Below, in pieces: positions 47,176-54,520 of a stretch of 58,377 bases of DNA. The position numbers were made by a program, and so were the translations under genes. Source of the DNA: a virus; the IMG/VR virus record IMGVR_UViG_3300022723_000109, positions 1 through 58,377 of that record, one strand, 5' to 3'. Each line of letters starts with the position of its first letter. Within the stretch, counting starts at the first letter, position 1. The notes beneath the pieces were generated by a model. The model did no database searches and was not told where the DNA came from. It saw only the letters and a program-made list of their open reading frames with translations.

Positions 47176-47673
47176 ATGACCACGACCACCGAAAAGACCG
47201 CCGCCATCCGCACGCAACTCAAGGCCCACGGCTGGAGCTCCCGCAAGGTGAGCGTCCGCGCCGAGCGCTGCACCTACTCGTCCTCGATCGAGGTCCGCAT
47301 CAAGGACCCCGAGGTCAACATCGACATCGTCCGCGACGTCGTCGATCAGTACGAGTCGGTCCGCCGCTGCGAAGTGACGCACGAGATCCTCAGCGGCGGG
47401 AACACCTTCACGCACGTCAGCTACACCCGGGAGGCCCGCGAGGCTCTCGCGGGCCCGCACGTCGAGGCGCTGCGCGCCGCGATGGCGAAGGTCGACGAGC
47501 TCTCCGACTCGACGCTCGTCGAAGTCGACGGGACCGAGGGCAAGGTCTCCGTCGGCAAGGACGGCGTCGGCGGATACCGGCTCTGGACCGATCGCGCCGG
47601 CATGCACGTCAATACGCCCGAGTGCGGCGCCTTCTTCGTCGCCGGCTACGTCCGCGGCTGGAAGGTCCAATGA
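47176..47673 (+). CDS. LPD29-like polyvalent-protein-type domain
   Basis: The 165-residue protein reads TAAIRTQLKAHGWSSRKVSV, SSSIEVRIKDPEVNIDIVRD, then SGGNTFTHVSY. The L-K-A..G.SSRKVSVR...I.V.IKDP..d...v pattern is the LPD29 domain seen in phages and plasmids, often within large polyvalent proteins. Function unproven; association with anti-restriction or conjugation-like systems is known for related domains. Confidence 0.6.
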   Translation: MTTTTEKTAAIRTQLKAHGWSSRKVSVRAERCTYSSSIEVRIKDPEVNIDIVRDVVDQYESVRRCEVTHEILSGGNTFTHVSYTREAREALAGPHVEALRAAMAKVDELSDSTLVEVDGTEGKVSVGKDGVGGYRLWTDRAGMHVNTPECGAFFVAGYVRGWKVQ

Positions 47674-47978
47674 GCGCCCGCAAGCGCCAGAAGGCGAAGC
47701 CGCCCGGCCTGGACCGCAAGGCCCTCGTCGGGCGGGTCGTCCGCTTCACCGACGCGAACCGAGGCGGCACGCGCTGCGGCGTCGTTCGCCAGGTCGCACG
47801 CAACTCGAAGACGATCGTCGTGCAGCTCCCGGGAGGTCCGAAGCAGCTCGACGGCTCCACGTTCTCCGCCCGCTGCCGCGGGCAGCGCTGGCGCGTCGAC
47901 GTCGACCAGGTCGCCGGCATCGTGGACAAGCGCGCGACGGGCGGCCTCCGCTCCCTGCCCTGGACGCTTGACTCGTGA
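47670..47978 (+). CDS. Hypothetical basic protein
   Basis: A 102-residue protein starting MSARKRQKAKPPGLDRKALV. A basic tail is followed by an SH3-like beta barrel pattern (VGRVVRFTDANRGGTRCGVV). It overlaps the neighbours by ATGA and GTGA. It may bind DNA or RNA. No family recognised. Confidence 0.55.
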   Translation: MSARKRQKAKPPGLDRKALVGRVVRFTDANRGGTRCGVVRQVARNSKTIVVQLPGGPKQLDGSTFSARCRGQRWRVDVDQVAGIVDKRATGGLRSLPWTLDS

Positions 47979-48916
47979 GGGTCTTCGCCTCCGGCCTCTC
48001 TCGCCCCGGGAACGCTCGCCCCTTCTTGTGGGCCGGCGCGCCCGTGGGCGCCGTCGCGGGTGAGCTCTCGCCGCGGATGATCGCCGAGCTCGCGCAGTAC
48101 GCCGAAGCGGGCGGCCGCGTCTTCGTCGACTCGGGCGCCTTCTCGACCTGCTCGCGCGGCCTGGCCGTCGACTCCCCCGCGATCCTCGCGACGTACCGCG
48201 AGCTCGGCCGAGCGTGCTCGTGCGCTGAGCGGATCGAGGTCGTCGCGCCGGACGTGGTCGGCGACCAGGCGGCGACCCTGGAGCTCCTGCGGATGCACGC
48301 CGACGACCTGGCGGAGCTCGTCGACGTCGGCCTCACCCTGCTCGTGCCGCTGCAGAAGGGCTCCCTCTCCGGCGCTGATCTCCTGCAGGCGACGCGCGAC
48401 GCGGTCGTCGACCTGCCCTTCGTGCCGGCGGTGCCATTCAACCTACACGCCTGGAGCGACCTCGATGTCGCGGAGTTCGCGAACGCGACCCGCATCGAGC
48501 GCGTGCACCTACTCGGCGCGAGCGGCAAGAAGCTCGCGCGCGTGGCCGAGCTCATCGACGTCGAGGTCGAGCTGCAGGGCGACGCGAACCGGGCTCGAGC
48601 CTGGCTCGGAACGTACCCGACCGCGAAGCTCGGCCGCGTCGGTCGCAAGGTGCGCCGCGTCATGGCCGAGACGCTCGACCTCGCGATCGACGAGTACGGG
48701 CGCGACGTCGACGGCGGAGCGTGGACCGAGGACGGCGCCGAGTGGGATGCGCTCGTGCAGGACGTGAAGGACGAAGCGCTCTGGCTCCTGGCGCTGCAGG
48801 AGCTCGGGGACCTGGCGCTGGCCCGGAGGCTGGCTCCGACCCCCTACCTCGCCCGTGCGGGGATCCTGGAATCTCCTCAAGGGCCGAACGTCGCCAGGCC
48901 GATAGGTGCGGCATGA
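47975..48916 (+). CDS. TGT/DpdA-like TIM-barrel enzyme
   Basis: A 313-residue protein from GTG. Key segments are GGRVFVDSGAFSTCSRG with D52-S-G-A-F, then VVAPDVVGDQAATLELLRMH, LLVPLQKG, and a late HLLGASGKK. The D-S-G-A/G-F and P-D...T-L-E-L...Q layout fits tRNA-guanine transglycosylase-related proteins. Phage DpdA types of this family place 7-deazaguanines in DNA. The zinc site of true TGT is not visible. A DNA C5-methyltransferase gene lies 700 bases downstream, in line with DNA modification. Confidence 0.55.
   Translation: MRVFASGLSRPGNARPFLWAGAPVGAVAGELSPRMIAELAQYAEAGGRVFVDSGAFSTCSRGLAVDSPAILATYRELGRACSCAERIEVVAPDVVGDQAATLELLRMHADDLAELVDVGLTLLVPLQKGSLSGADLLQATRDAVVDLPFVPAVPFNLHAWSDLDVAEFANATRIERVHLLGASGKKLARVAELIDVEVELQGDANRARAWLGTYPTAKLGRVGRKVRRVMAETLDLAIDEYGRDVDGGAWTEDGAEWDALVQDVKDEALWLLALQELGDLALARRLAPTPYLARAGILESPQGPNVARPIGAA
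48592..48601. repeat. GGCTCGAGCC palindrome 17
   Basis: Exact copy in the TGT/DpdA-like gene, Arg-Ala-Arg-Ala frame. Confidence 0.9.
48876..48906 (+). promoter_or_regulatory. Repeated upstream box (copy 3)
   Basis: CTCAAGGGCCGAACGTCGCC, then AGG and CCGATAGG, ending 6 bases before the ATG at 48913. It lies inside the 3' end of the TGT-like gene. Confidence 0.6.
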
Positions 48917-49251
48917 AGCAATCGACCACCACGACCGAGATCCTCGAAGCCCTGGAGATCCTGAAGCGCCAAGCGCAGCGCACCGTCTGCGCGGGCGGAG
49001 TCATCGAGCGCCCGGAGGCGGAGCGGATGGCCGAGTTCGAGGCGGAGGTCGTCCGCAGGGGCGACGAGCGCCGCCTGCTCGGCCTGCGCGACGAGTACGG
49101 CGTCCCGATCTACGACGCCGCCGACGTCGACGAGATCGTGCGGATCCAGCCGCGCCCGGGCCTCTCCTCGCGCGACTGCGATCTCTGCCGGTCGCCGCTG
49201 AGCCACGAAGAGGCAGACCGCGGGTCGCTCTGCGATTCCTGCGAAGACTAG
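48913..49251 (+). CDS. Hypothetical protein with C-terminal zinc ribbon
   Basis: A 112-residue protein starting MKQSTTTTEILEALEILKRQ. A helical body ends with CDLCRSPLSHEEADRGSLCD and SCED, a CxxC...CxxC zinc site. It has its own upstream box and lies 6 bases after it. No family recognised. Confidence 0.6.
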   Translation: MKQSTTTTEILEALEILKRQAQRTVCAGGVIERPEAERMAEFEAEVVRRGDERRLLGLRDEYGVPIYDAADVDEIVRIQPRPGLSSRDCDLCRSPLSHEEADRGSLCDSCED

Positions 49252-49282
49252 CTCAAGGTCGGAGCATCGCCACGCCGATAGG
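49252..49282 (+). promoter_or_regulatory. Repeated upstream box (copy 4)
   Basis: CTCAAGGTCGGAGCATCGCC, ACG, CCGATAGG, ending 7 bases before the ATG at 49290. Only 1 base separates it from the preceding stop, so the whole gap is the promoter-like element. Confidence 0.6.
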
Positions 49283-49289
49283 GACCACC

Positions 49290-49592
49290 ATGAAGCAAGA
49301 GCAAGCACTCGCGCTCGCGCGCGACCTCAAGGCCCGCACCACCGTCCAGCGCCGGCGCGTCGAAGACGCTGAGCGCGAGCGTCTCGCCGCGCGGCCGGAC
49401 GCCTCGAAGCTCCGCCAGGTCGACGAGCGTCTCGTGACGCTGCGCTTCGAGCTCGCCGAGACCCTTCTCTCTCTGAGCATGGCGCGCCGCGACGCCGGCG
49501 ACCACGAGGGCGCGCTCGACGCGGCTCGTCTCTTCTCCGAGCAGGAGCATCTCGCGCGCACCACGCGCGACAACCTGGCGAGGGTCGTCTGA
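49290..49592 (+). CDS. Small coiled-coil protein upstream of methyltransferase
   Basis: A 100-residue helical protein starting MKQEQALALARDLKARTTVQ, with heptads throughout. Its TGA overlaps the methyltransferase ATG, so both are translated together. It could help the methyltransferase or be independent. No family recognised. Confidence 0.6.
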   Translation: MKQEQALALARDLKARTTVQRRRVEDAERERLAARPDASKLRQVDERLVTLRFELAETLLSLSMARRDAGDHEGALDAARLFSEQEHLARTTRDNLARVV

Positions 49593-50536
49593 TGCTGCGC
49601 GTCGTCGACTACTTCGCCGGCTTGGGAGGATCCTCTCTCGGAGCCGAGCGCGCCGGCATGAAGGTCGTGCTCTGCGCGAATCACTACGGGCCCGCGGTCG
49701 ACACGCTGCGCCACCACCACCCGAGCGCGCAGTTCGTGACGCAGGATCTCCGGCAGTACGATCACGCGCTCGCCCCCGAGCACGACGTCTTCATCGCCTC
49801 GCCCGAGTGCAAGGGGCACGCGGACGCCGGCAACGGCGCGCGCGGTCGGTGGGGCCTGGACTACTCGTACCACGACGCGAGCCGCGCGACGGCTTGGGCC
49901 GTGGTCGACGCGATCGAGGCGAACCGCCCGCGCTACGCGGTCATCGAGAACGTCGTGCGCTTCCGCGAGTGGTCGAAGTTCGATCTCTGGACCGAGTCCA
50001 TCCGCCGCGACGGGTACGACCTCAAGGTCGAGGACATCAACGCGGCCGACCTCGGCGTCCCGCAGGACCGGCTCCGCATGTTCGTCGTCGCCTGGCGCCA
50101 CGGCGAGCAGGAGCCCGACATCAGCGTCGCCGCTCGACCTGAAGCCGAGTGGACGCCGGCGAGCTCGATCGTCGACGTCGAGGGCGGCGACCGGTGGGCG
50201 CCCGTGAGCTCGAAGAGCGCGGCCGTGCAGTCGCGCGTCGCGAACGGTCGGCGCAACGTCGGCGAGGTCTTCATCTCGCAGCACGTCACGAATCACCCGG
50301 GACGCTCGATCGACCGGCCGCTGCCGACGATCACGACCCGGGATCAGCTCTGCATCGTGAACGGGGACCTCATGCGGCCGCTCTCCTGGCAGGAGTACCT
50401 CGCGGCGATGGGCCTTCCGTCCGACTACCACGTCGCCACGAAGAGCAAGAAGAAGCTCGTCCTCATGGCCGGGAACGCCGTGTGCCCGCCCGTGTCCGAG
50501 CACGTTCTCACCCGAGTCGCGGAGGCCGCAGCATGA
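49592..50536 (+). CDS. DNA cytosine-5 methyltransferase
   Basis: The 314-residue protein has the C5 set: motif I DYFAGLGGSSLGAERAG (6-22), motif IV ASPECKGH with catalytic C73 (the usual P-C-Q is P-E-C-K), motif VI VIENVV with E119-N120, motif VIII VPQDRLRMF (157-164), and motif X LMAGNAVCPPVS near the end. The target-recognition region is short. It would methylate a specific cytosine and shield the phage genome from host restriction. No partner endonuclease is seen. Confidence 0.88.
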   Translation: MLRVVDYFAGLGGSSLGAERAGMKVVLCANHYGPAVDTLRHHHPSAQFVTQDLRQYDHALAPEHDVFIASPECKGHADAGNGARGRWGLDYSYHDASRATAWAVVDAIEANRPRYAVIENVVRFREWSKFDLWTESIRRDGYDLKVEDINAADLGVPQDRLRMFVVAWRHGEQEPDISVAARPEAEWTPASSIVDVEGGDRWAPVSSKSAAVQSRVANGRRNVGEVFISQHVTNHPGRSIDRPLPTITTRDQLCIVNGDLMRPLSWQEYLAAMGLPSDYHVATKSKKKLVLMAGNAVCPPVSEHVLTRVAEAAA

Positions 50537-51090
50537 GCGCCAAGAAGAAGACCGAACCGAAGGAGATCAAGCCGTTCGTCGCGCTGCTCGTGTACGCCGG
50601 CGTCGGCATCGGGGCCCGCGGAACGCAGCTCCACGTCTACCACGAGCTCGCCGTGCGTCGGAACCTCAAGAAGGGCATCGACGTCGACGAGTGGCTCGCT
50701 GACGGCCACGTGCGCCAGCTAATCCAAGAGGTCGAGGGGCACGAGCGCCTCAACGAAGGCGTCGGCTGGAAGAAGGTGATCGGCCACACGCGCCAGGTCG
50801 GCGCGATCCTGACCGTCGAGTGCGAGGACAAGAGCGCGAGCACGATCTACGCGGGCACCGGCACGAGAGTCGGCGAGGTCGACGACCAGGTCGCCGCCGA
50901 GTGGCAGGCAGCGAGCTCCGGCTGCGAGGTTGAGCTCCAGGTCGAGCGCGATCGCCGCAAGGAGAAGAGCGTCGACCACCTAGCGGAGCAGCTCGCGCCC
51001 GTGCGCGAAGCGTACAAGCGACTCCGCACGAAGGCCCAACGCGCCGCCATGCTGGCGGCCGTCATCGAAACCGTTACCCGAGGAAGCTGA
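50533..51090 (+). CDS. Hypothetical protein
   Basis: The 185-residue protein starts MSAKKKTEPKEIKPFVALLV (ATGA overlap with the methyltransferase). A first half with mixed alpha/beta content is followed by a helical end (LAPVREAYKRLRTKAQRAAM). The next gene is coupled by TGATG. No known domain; the three-gene coupling suggests a shared regulatory setting. Confidence 0.6.
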   Translation: MSAKKKTEPKEIKPFVALLVYAGVGIGARGTQLHVYHELAVRRNLKKGIDVDEWLADGHVRQLIQEVEGHERLNEGVGWKKVIGHTRQVGAILTVECEDKSASTIYAGTGTRVGEVDDQVAAEWQAASSGCEVELQVERDRRKEKSVDHLAEQLAPVREAYKRLRTKAQRAAMLAAVIETVTRGS

Positions 51091-51767
51091 TGTCGAAGAC
51101 GATGAAGATCACGACGCCGGTCGACGTGCCGGCAGAGCTGCTAGCGACGATGACGGTCGCGTGCTTGGCGGGGAGCCCCGTCTACCACGTGACCGATCGA
51201 GACGCGAAGCACGGCGGGGGCACGTGGCGCCCGCTCTGCACCCCCGACCACTCGGGAGGCGACGGTGCGCGCCACGCTGCGCGCGAGCTCGCCAGCTTCC
51301 ACACGTACCGGCTCTGCCGCGCGTGCGTCGAGGCGATCGTCCCCGAGGAGCTCTACAACCTGGAGGACGTCGAGGAAGGGGACACCCTGGTCCGCGAGTT
51401 CTGGCGGGGAGGGAAGGAGCTCGTCTCGTGCTCCAAGAAGACGGCGAAGACCGTGTTCGTCAAGAGCTACCGCTACCAGGCGAAGGACGGCCGTCCGGCT
51501 CGGGTCGAGGGCGGCCGCGGCCGGGTGCGCAGGCCGAAGCCCGGCGAGGCGACGGCGATGATCGACGAGGGCATCGCGCGGCAGACGAAGCGCGACCGCG
51601 AGGAGCGCAGCCGCAAGAAGCAGCACGCGGCCGATCTGCGCTGGCTCCGGATGGCGGTGCGTGCCGCCGGCGACGAGCTGCTCGACGAGATGCTGCGCAA
51701 GATGACGAGCGGGTACGAGCCGTCCGAGATGCGCGAACTCTTCGAGGACCGCGTCCCGACCGAGTGA
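51090..51767 (+). CDS. Hypothetical zinc-site protein
   Basis: The 225-residue protein starts MSKTMKITTPVDVPAELLAT. It has C-x(n)-C pairs and histidines in the first 90 residues (SFHTYRLCRACVEAIV), then a basic Arg/Lys-rich linker and a helical end. It probably binds a metal in its N-terminal half. Function unknown. A GGCTCGAGCC palindrome follows 5 bases after its stop. Confidence 0.55.
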   Translation: MSKTMKITTPVDVPAELLATMTVACLAGSPVYHVTDRDAKHGGGTWRPLCTPDHSGGDGARHAARELASFHTYRLCRACVEAIVPEELYNLEDVEEGDTLVREFWRGGKELVSCSKKTAKTVFVKSYRYQAKDGRPARVEGGRGRVRRPKPGEATAMIDEGIARQTKRDREERSRKKQHAADLRWLRMAVRAAGDELLDEMLRKMTSGYEPSEMRELFEDRVPTE

Positions 51768-51772
51768 GGCCG

Positions 51773-51782
51773 GGCTCGAGCC
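51773..51782. repeat. GGCTCGAGCC palindrome 18
   Basis: Exact copy in the gap between the 51.1 kb gene and the barrel lipoprotein gene. Confidence 0.9.
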
Positions 51783-51797
51783 CGCGCCCGAGATTCT

Positions 51798-51826
51798 CTC
51801 AAGCACCGAACGCCCCGGAGCCGATG
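51798..51826 (+). promoter_or_regulatory. Degenerate upstream box (possible copy 6)
   Basis: CTCAAGCACCGAACGCCCCG, GAG, CCGATG keeps the CTCAAG, CCGAACG and CCGAT blocks of the repeated box but lacks the final AGG. It precedes the barrel lipoprotein gene by 40 bases. Confidence 0.4.
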
Positions 51827-51865
51827 CCCGGGGACCACTCTTCACCCTGGCCCAAGGAGGGCACC

Positions 51866-52441
51866 ATGCAACGCACCATCATCTCGCTCGTCACGGCCGC
51901 GCTCGTCGCGCTGATCGGCACGAGCTGCATCGCAGGCAAGGACGGCTCGGCCAAGATCGCCCCGTTCGCCATGATCCAGGATCGGTCCGGTCTCGGCGAC
52001 GCAGGCGACATGACCGGCGGAGGCGTGTACGCGACCTGGCGCGAGAAGGACGCGAAGATCGCGAGCGAGGTCTCGATCGCCTACACGGGCGGCAGCGAGG
52101 ACGACTTCGACGCCGGGCCGCTCGGCACCTTCGACATCGACACGCAGTCGCAGGAGATCGCGCTCGGCGCGAGGTACGACTTCGGGACCGCCGCCGGCGT
52201 GACGCCGTTCTTCGGAGCGGGCGCGCTGATCCAACGCGCGGAGGCCGACGGCGGGGGTGACGACGACGAGGACGTCAGCTTCGGCGGGTACGCTCAGCTC
52301 GGGATCGACTGGCAGGTCACGCAGCGGATCGGGATCATGATCGCCGGGCGCTACGGGAACGGAACCGACTTCGAGCTCGGGGACGAGGACGTCAGCGCCG
52401 AGCACGTCGCCGGCATCTTGGGGATCACCTTCAGCCCGTGA
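51866..52441 (+). CDS. Outer-membrane beta-barrel lipoprotein
   Basis: The 191-residue protein begins MQRTIISLVTAALVALIGTS with C21, a lipoprotein signal peptide, and AAGGAGG upstream. The mature part has alternating strands (VASEVSIAYTGGS-like, EIALGARYDFGTAAGVTPFF, QLGIDWQVTQRIGIMIAGRY), ending GILGITFSP with a terminal aromatic-type strand. This is the size and pattern of an 8-strand OmpX/Lom-like barrel. In phages such proteins alter the cell surface or block superinfection. Confidence 0.65.
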   Translation: MQRTIISLVTAALVALIGTSCIAGKDGSAKIAPFAMIQDRSGLGDAGDMTGGGVYATWREKDAKIASEVSIAYTGGSEDDFDAGPLGTFDIDTQSQEIALGARYDFGTAAGVTPFFGAGALIQRAEADGGGDDDEDVSFGGYAQLGIDWQVTQRIGIMIAGRYGNGTDFELGDEDVSAEHVAGILGITFSP

Positions 52442-52462
52442 GGCTCGGAGGGTGAGGGGAGC

Positions 52463-52510
52463 GGGCCCCGGCCGGTGGAAGAGATCCGCCGGACGGGGCC
52501 CATCTCTTCC
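52463..52510. terminator. Bidirectional hairpin between convergent genes
   Basis: Two nested inverted repeats: GGGCCCCG (52463) with CGGGGCCC (52494), and GGAAGAGAT (52477) with ATCTCTTCC (52502). They fill the gap between the converging barrel and DUF1353 genes and probably end transcription from both sides. Confidence 0.55.
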
Positions 52511-52515
52511 ACGCG

Positions 52516-52908
52516 CTACGCGCTCGGGTTGAGCTTCCGGAAGAGCTGGCCGAGCACGGGGATCCGGATGAGGCCCGAGTAGAGCCGGACCGCGGCGTAC
52601 ATGGGGACGCGCTTCCATGCGGGCACGCCCTGCTCCCGCATGACGCGCAGGAAGACGCCGTCGGCATCCGAGCGCGAGATCCCTCCCCCCCCGCTCGTGT
52701 GCCAGTCGTGAAGGACCGCCGCCTCGGTGTAGGCGCCGCCCATCTTCGGCACGAGCCACGTGAGGAGCCGCGGGGCGCTCGCTCCGTCCGTCTCGAAGCC
52801 CTCCGGGACCGCCCAGCTCTCCCGGCTCCCGCGGTACTGCAGGGGCGCCAGGAGCCGCCAGCGCTCCAGGCCGACGCGCCGGACGTCGAGAGGGGTCTCG
52901 AAGGGCAT
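52516..52908 (-). CDS. DUF1353 family protein
   Basis: A 130-residue protein from ATG 52908. It contains WAVPEGFETDGASAPRLLTW and YTEAAVLHDWHTSGGGGISR, the P-x-G-F-x-T-D-x-A-S and A-A-x-x-H-D-x signatures of DUF1353, common in phage lysis and tail-end regions, function unknown. It is a lone minus-strand gene among plus-strand ones. Confidence 0.75.
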   Translation of the reverse strand: MPFETPLDVRRVGLERWRLLAPLQYRGSRESWAVPEGFETDGASAPRLLTWLVPKMGGAYTEAAVLHDWHTSGGGGISRSDADGVFLRVMREQGVPAWKRVPMYAAVRLYSGLIRIPVLGQLFRKLNPSA

Positions 52909-52939
52909 GCCGGCCAGGCTGGCGGATTCCGGGGAAGGG

Positions 52940-52970
52940 TTCAAGGCCCGACCGTCGCCGACCCGATAGG
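52940..52970 (+). promoter_or_regulatory. Repeated upstream box (copy 5)
   Basis: TTCAAGGCCCGACCGTCGCC, GAC, CCGATAGG, ending 7 bases before the ATG at 52978. Confidence 0.6.
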
Positions 52971-52977
52971 TTTCAGC

Positions 52978-53298
52978 ATGAGCGAGCAAGAGAAGCCCAA
53001 GCGCGAGCCCGTCGGGTTCGTGATTCCCTGGACCGACCACAAGGGCCGCGAGTGCGCCGACTGCGTCTGCGTCGAGTGCCTCAAGGACCCCGAGACCGCA
53101 GCCGTGTACGGCACGGGGACGGGCAAGTTCGAGCCGGTCTACTACGTCGAGCTCGAACACGACGACCCCGAAGATCCCGAGGCGTGCTCTCTCTGCGGCG
53201 CGGAGCTGCAGGAGCGAGAAGAGCCGCCCATGACCCGCGAGGACTACCTCGCTGAAGAAGCGGACCGGCTCTGCAGCGAGCCCCGCGAGGAGTGGTAA
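52978..53298 (+). CDS. Hypothetical protein with cysteine clusters
   Basis: A 106-residue acidic protein starting MSEQEKPKREPVGFVIPWTD. Cysteines occur in CADCVCVECLKDPE and CSLCGAELQ, a probable zinc or iron-sulfur site. It is transcribed from its own box and followed 2 bases later by another gene. No family recognised. Confidence 0.6.
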   Translation: MSEQEKPKREPVGFVIPWTDHKGRECADCVCVECLKDPETAAVYGTGTGKFEPVYYVELEHDDPEDPEACSLCGAELQEREEPPMTREDYLAEEADRLCSEPREEW

Positions 53299-53300
53299 CG

Positions 53301-53540
53301 ATGGAGATCCGACCCGACCAGGCCCGAGCGATCAACGACCTCCGGACCGCGTCGCGCAAGCTCGCCGAGCTCTTCCGCGAAGCTGGCAAGAAGGGCATCG
53401 CGACGCAGATCGAAGCGACGGCGCGCGAGGCGCGCGAGGAGTTCGATGCGCTGAAGGAGGAGCTCTACAACGCGCCGCCGTGCGCGCTCTGCCAGAGCAA
53501 GGACCACGGCGCCGACGAGTGCCCGCACGAGGGGAGCTGA
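53301..53540 (+). CDS. Small helical protein with zinc knuckle
   Basis: A 79-residue protein from ATG 53301. A long charged helix is followed by CALCQSKDHGADECP, a CCHC-like knuckle (C-x2-C-x4-H-x4-C). It probably binds single-stranded nucleic acid or a protein. TGATG coupling with the next gene. Confidence 0.6.
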   Translation: MEIRPDQARAINDLRTASRKLAELFREAGKKGIATQIEATAREAREEFDALKEELYNAPPCALCQSKDHGADECPHEGS

Positions 53541-53785
53541 TGCAGCGACGACTCAAGAAGAAGCCGGTCCGGTACTTCAACCTGCAGCTCACGAGCGGAT
53601 CGCTCTGGCGGTACCGGGGCGCGTGGCTCCACGAGACGCCGGAGATCACGCTCGTCCCGCTGCAGTACGCCGGCCGCGTGAAGCCGGGGACCGAGCTCTT
53701 CCCGGTCCGCCGCTTCCCGAACGTGATCGAGGCGTGCGCGTGGCTCGACACGTACTTCGAGCAGAACCCGGAGCTCGCGCGGTGA
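53540..53785 (+). CDS. Small hypothetical protein
   Basis: An 81-residue basic protein starting MQRRLKKKPVRYFNLQLTSG, with a beta-rich body and a helical end (VIEACAWLDTYFEQNPEL). The GTGA overlap with the AP2-like gene suggests joint expression. No family recognised. Confidence 0.6.
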   Translation: MQRRLKKKPVRYFNLQLTSGSLWRYRGAWLHETPEITLVPLQYAGRVKPGTELFPVRRFPNVIEACAWLDTYFEQNPELAR

Positions 53786-54204
53786 AGGGTCTGCAGCGCA
53801 TCGAGCGCCCCGGCTGGCGCTCCTACTTCTGCCGCGTGTACCACGCCGGCGACGTGCTGACGAAGAGCTTCGCCGATCGCGAGCATGGCGGCAGGGCTCA
53901 AGCCCGGGCCGCGGCGGTCGCGTGGCTTCGAGAGACTCGCTCCGAGCTCGGCCAGGTCGAGCGGCGCGGCCGCGTGGTCGCATCGAAGGCCGACGGGACC
54001 GACGAGCTCGTCGGGGTCCACGTGCACGAGCGCACCACGCGCGCCGGCAGTCTCTCGCGCGCTTGGGTCGCCACGTGGGGGGAGACGCGGGGCGGCAAGC
54101 GCCGGCAGAAACGGAAGAGCTTCTCCGTCCGAGTGCACGGCGAAGACGGGGCGCGCGAGCTCGCGCGAGCTCAGCGCCGCGAGTGGGAGCGCGGGGCCGC
54201 TTGA
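53782..54204 (+). CDS. AP2-like DNA-binding protein
   Basis: A 140-residue protein from GTG. The first unit is GWRSYFCRVYHAGDVLTKSF with an AQARAAAVAWLRE helix. The second unit is RAWVATWGETRGGKRRQKRK, then SFSVRVHGEDGARELARAQR. Each has the three-strand-plus-helix layout of AP2/ERF domains as found in bacterial and phage homing proteins, here without an HNH domain. It should bind DNA sequence-specifically. The 3' end overlaps a minus-strand gene by 34 bases. Confidence 0.65.
   Translation: MKGLQRIERPGWRSYFCRVYHAGDVLTKSFADREHGGRAQARAAAVAWLRETRSELGQVERRGRVVASKADGTDELVGVHVHERTTRAGSLSRAWVATWGETRGGKRRQKRKSFSVRVHGEDGARELARAQRREWERGAA
53895..53904. repeat. Near copy of the palindrome (GGCTCAAGCC)
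   Basis: One mismatch at the centre; in the AP2-like gene. Confidence 0.5.
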
Positions 54205-54413
54205 GCCCCGAGTTCCCCTTTTACGTCCTCATCGGTGCTCGTAAAAGCGGAACCGCACGTGCACGGGTCGCACTTCGGGCAGACGTCGCGGCCGTGCTCG
54301 CACTCGATCGCGACGGTCCCGAGCGCCGCGCCCATCGGGCAGCCCTTCGCGTGCCCGTCCTGGCGCAGAAAGTGGCCGGGCGGAAGGCCGACCTCGTGAA
54401 GTCGTTCGCTCAT
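54171..54413 (-). CDS. Small cysteine-rich protein
   Basis: An 80-residue protein from ATG 54413. It contains CEHGRDVCPKCDPCTCGS, a dense cysteine/histidine cluster for one or two metals, with an Arg/Ser-rich end. It converges with the AP2-like gene and overlaps its 3' end. Confidence 0.5.
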   Translation of the reverse strand: MSERLHEVGLPPGHFLRQDGHAKGCPMGAALGTVAIECEHGRDVCPKCDPCTCGSAFTSTDEDVKGELGAQAAPRSHSRR

Positions 54414-54520
54414 CCCTCGAAGCGCAACGCGCCGGGGCCTCGAACCCGGAGCAGCGGCCCCCCGCGTGGTCGATGGACGGATCGGCCGCCCTTCCAAGCA
54501 GGTCCCGACGTCGTCACGTT

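Noticed and set aside
54414-54520. Possible tRNA because of GGGTTCGAGGCC on the minus strand near 54440
   Set aside because: The T-arm stem does not pair over five bases and no acceptor or anticodon arm could be drawn.
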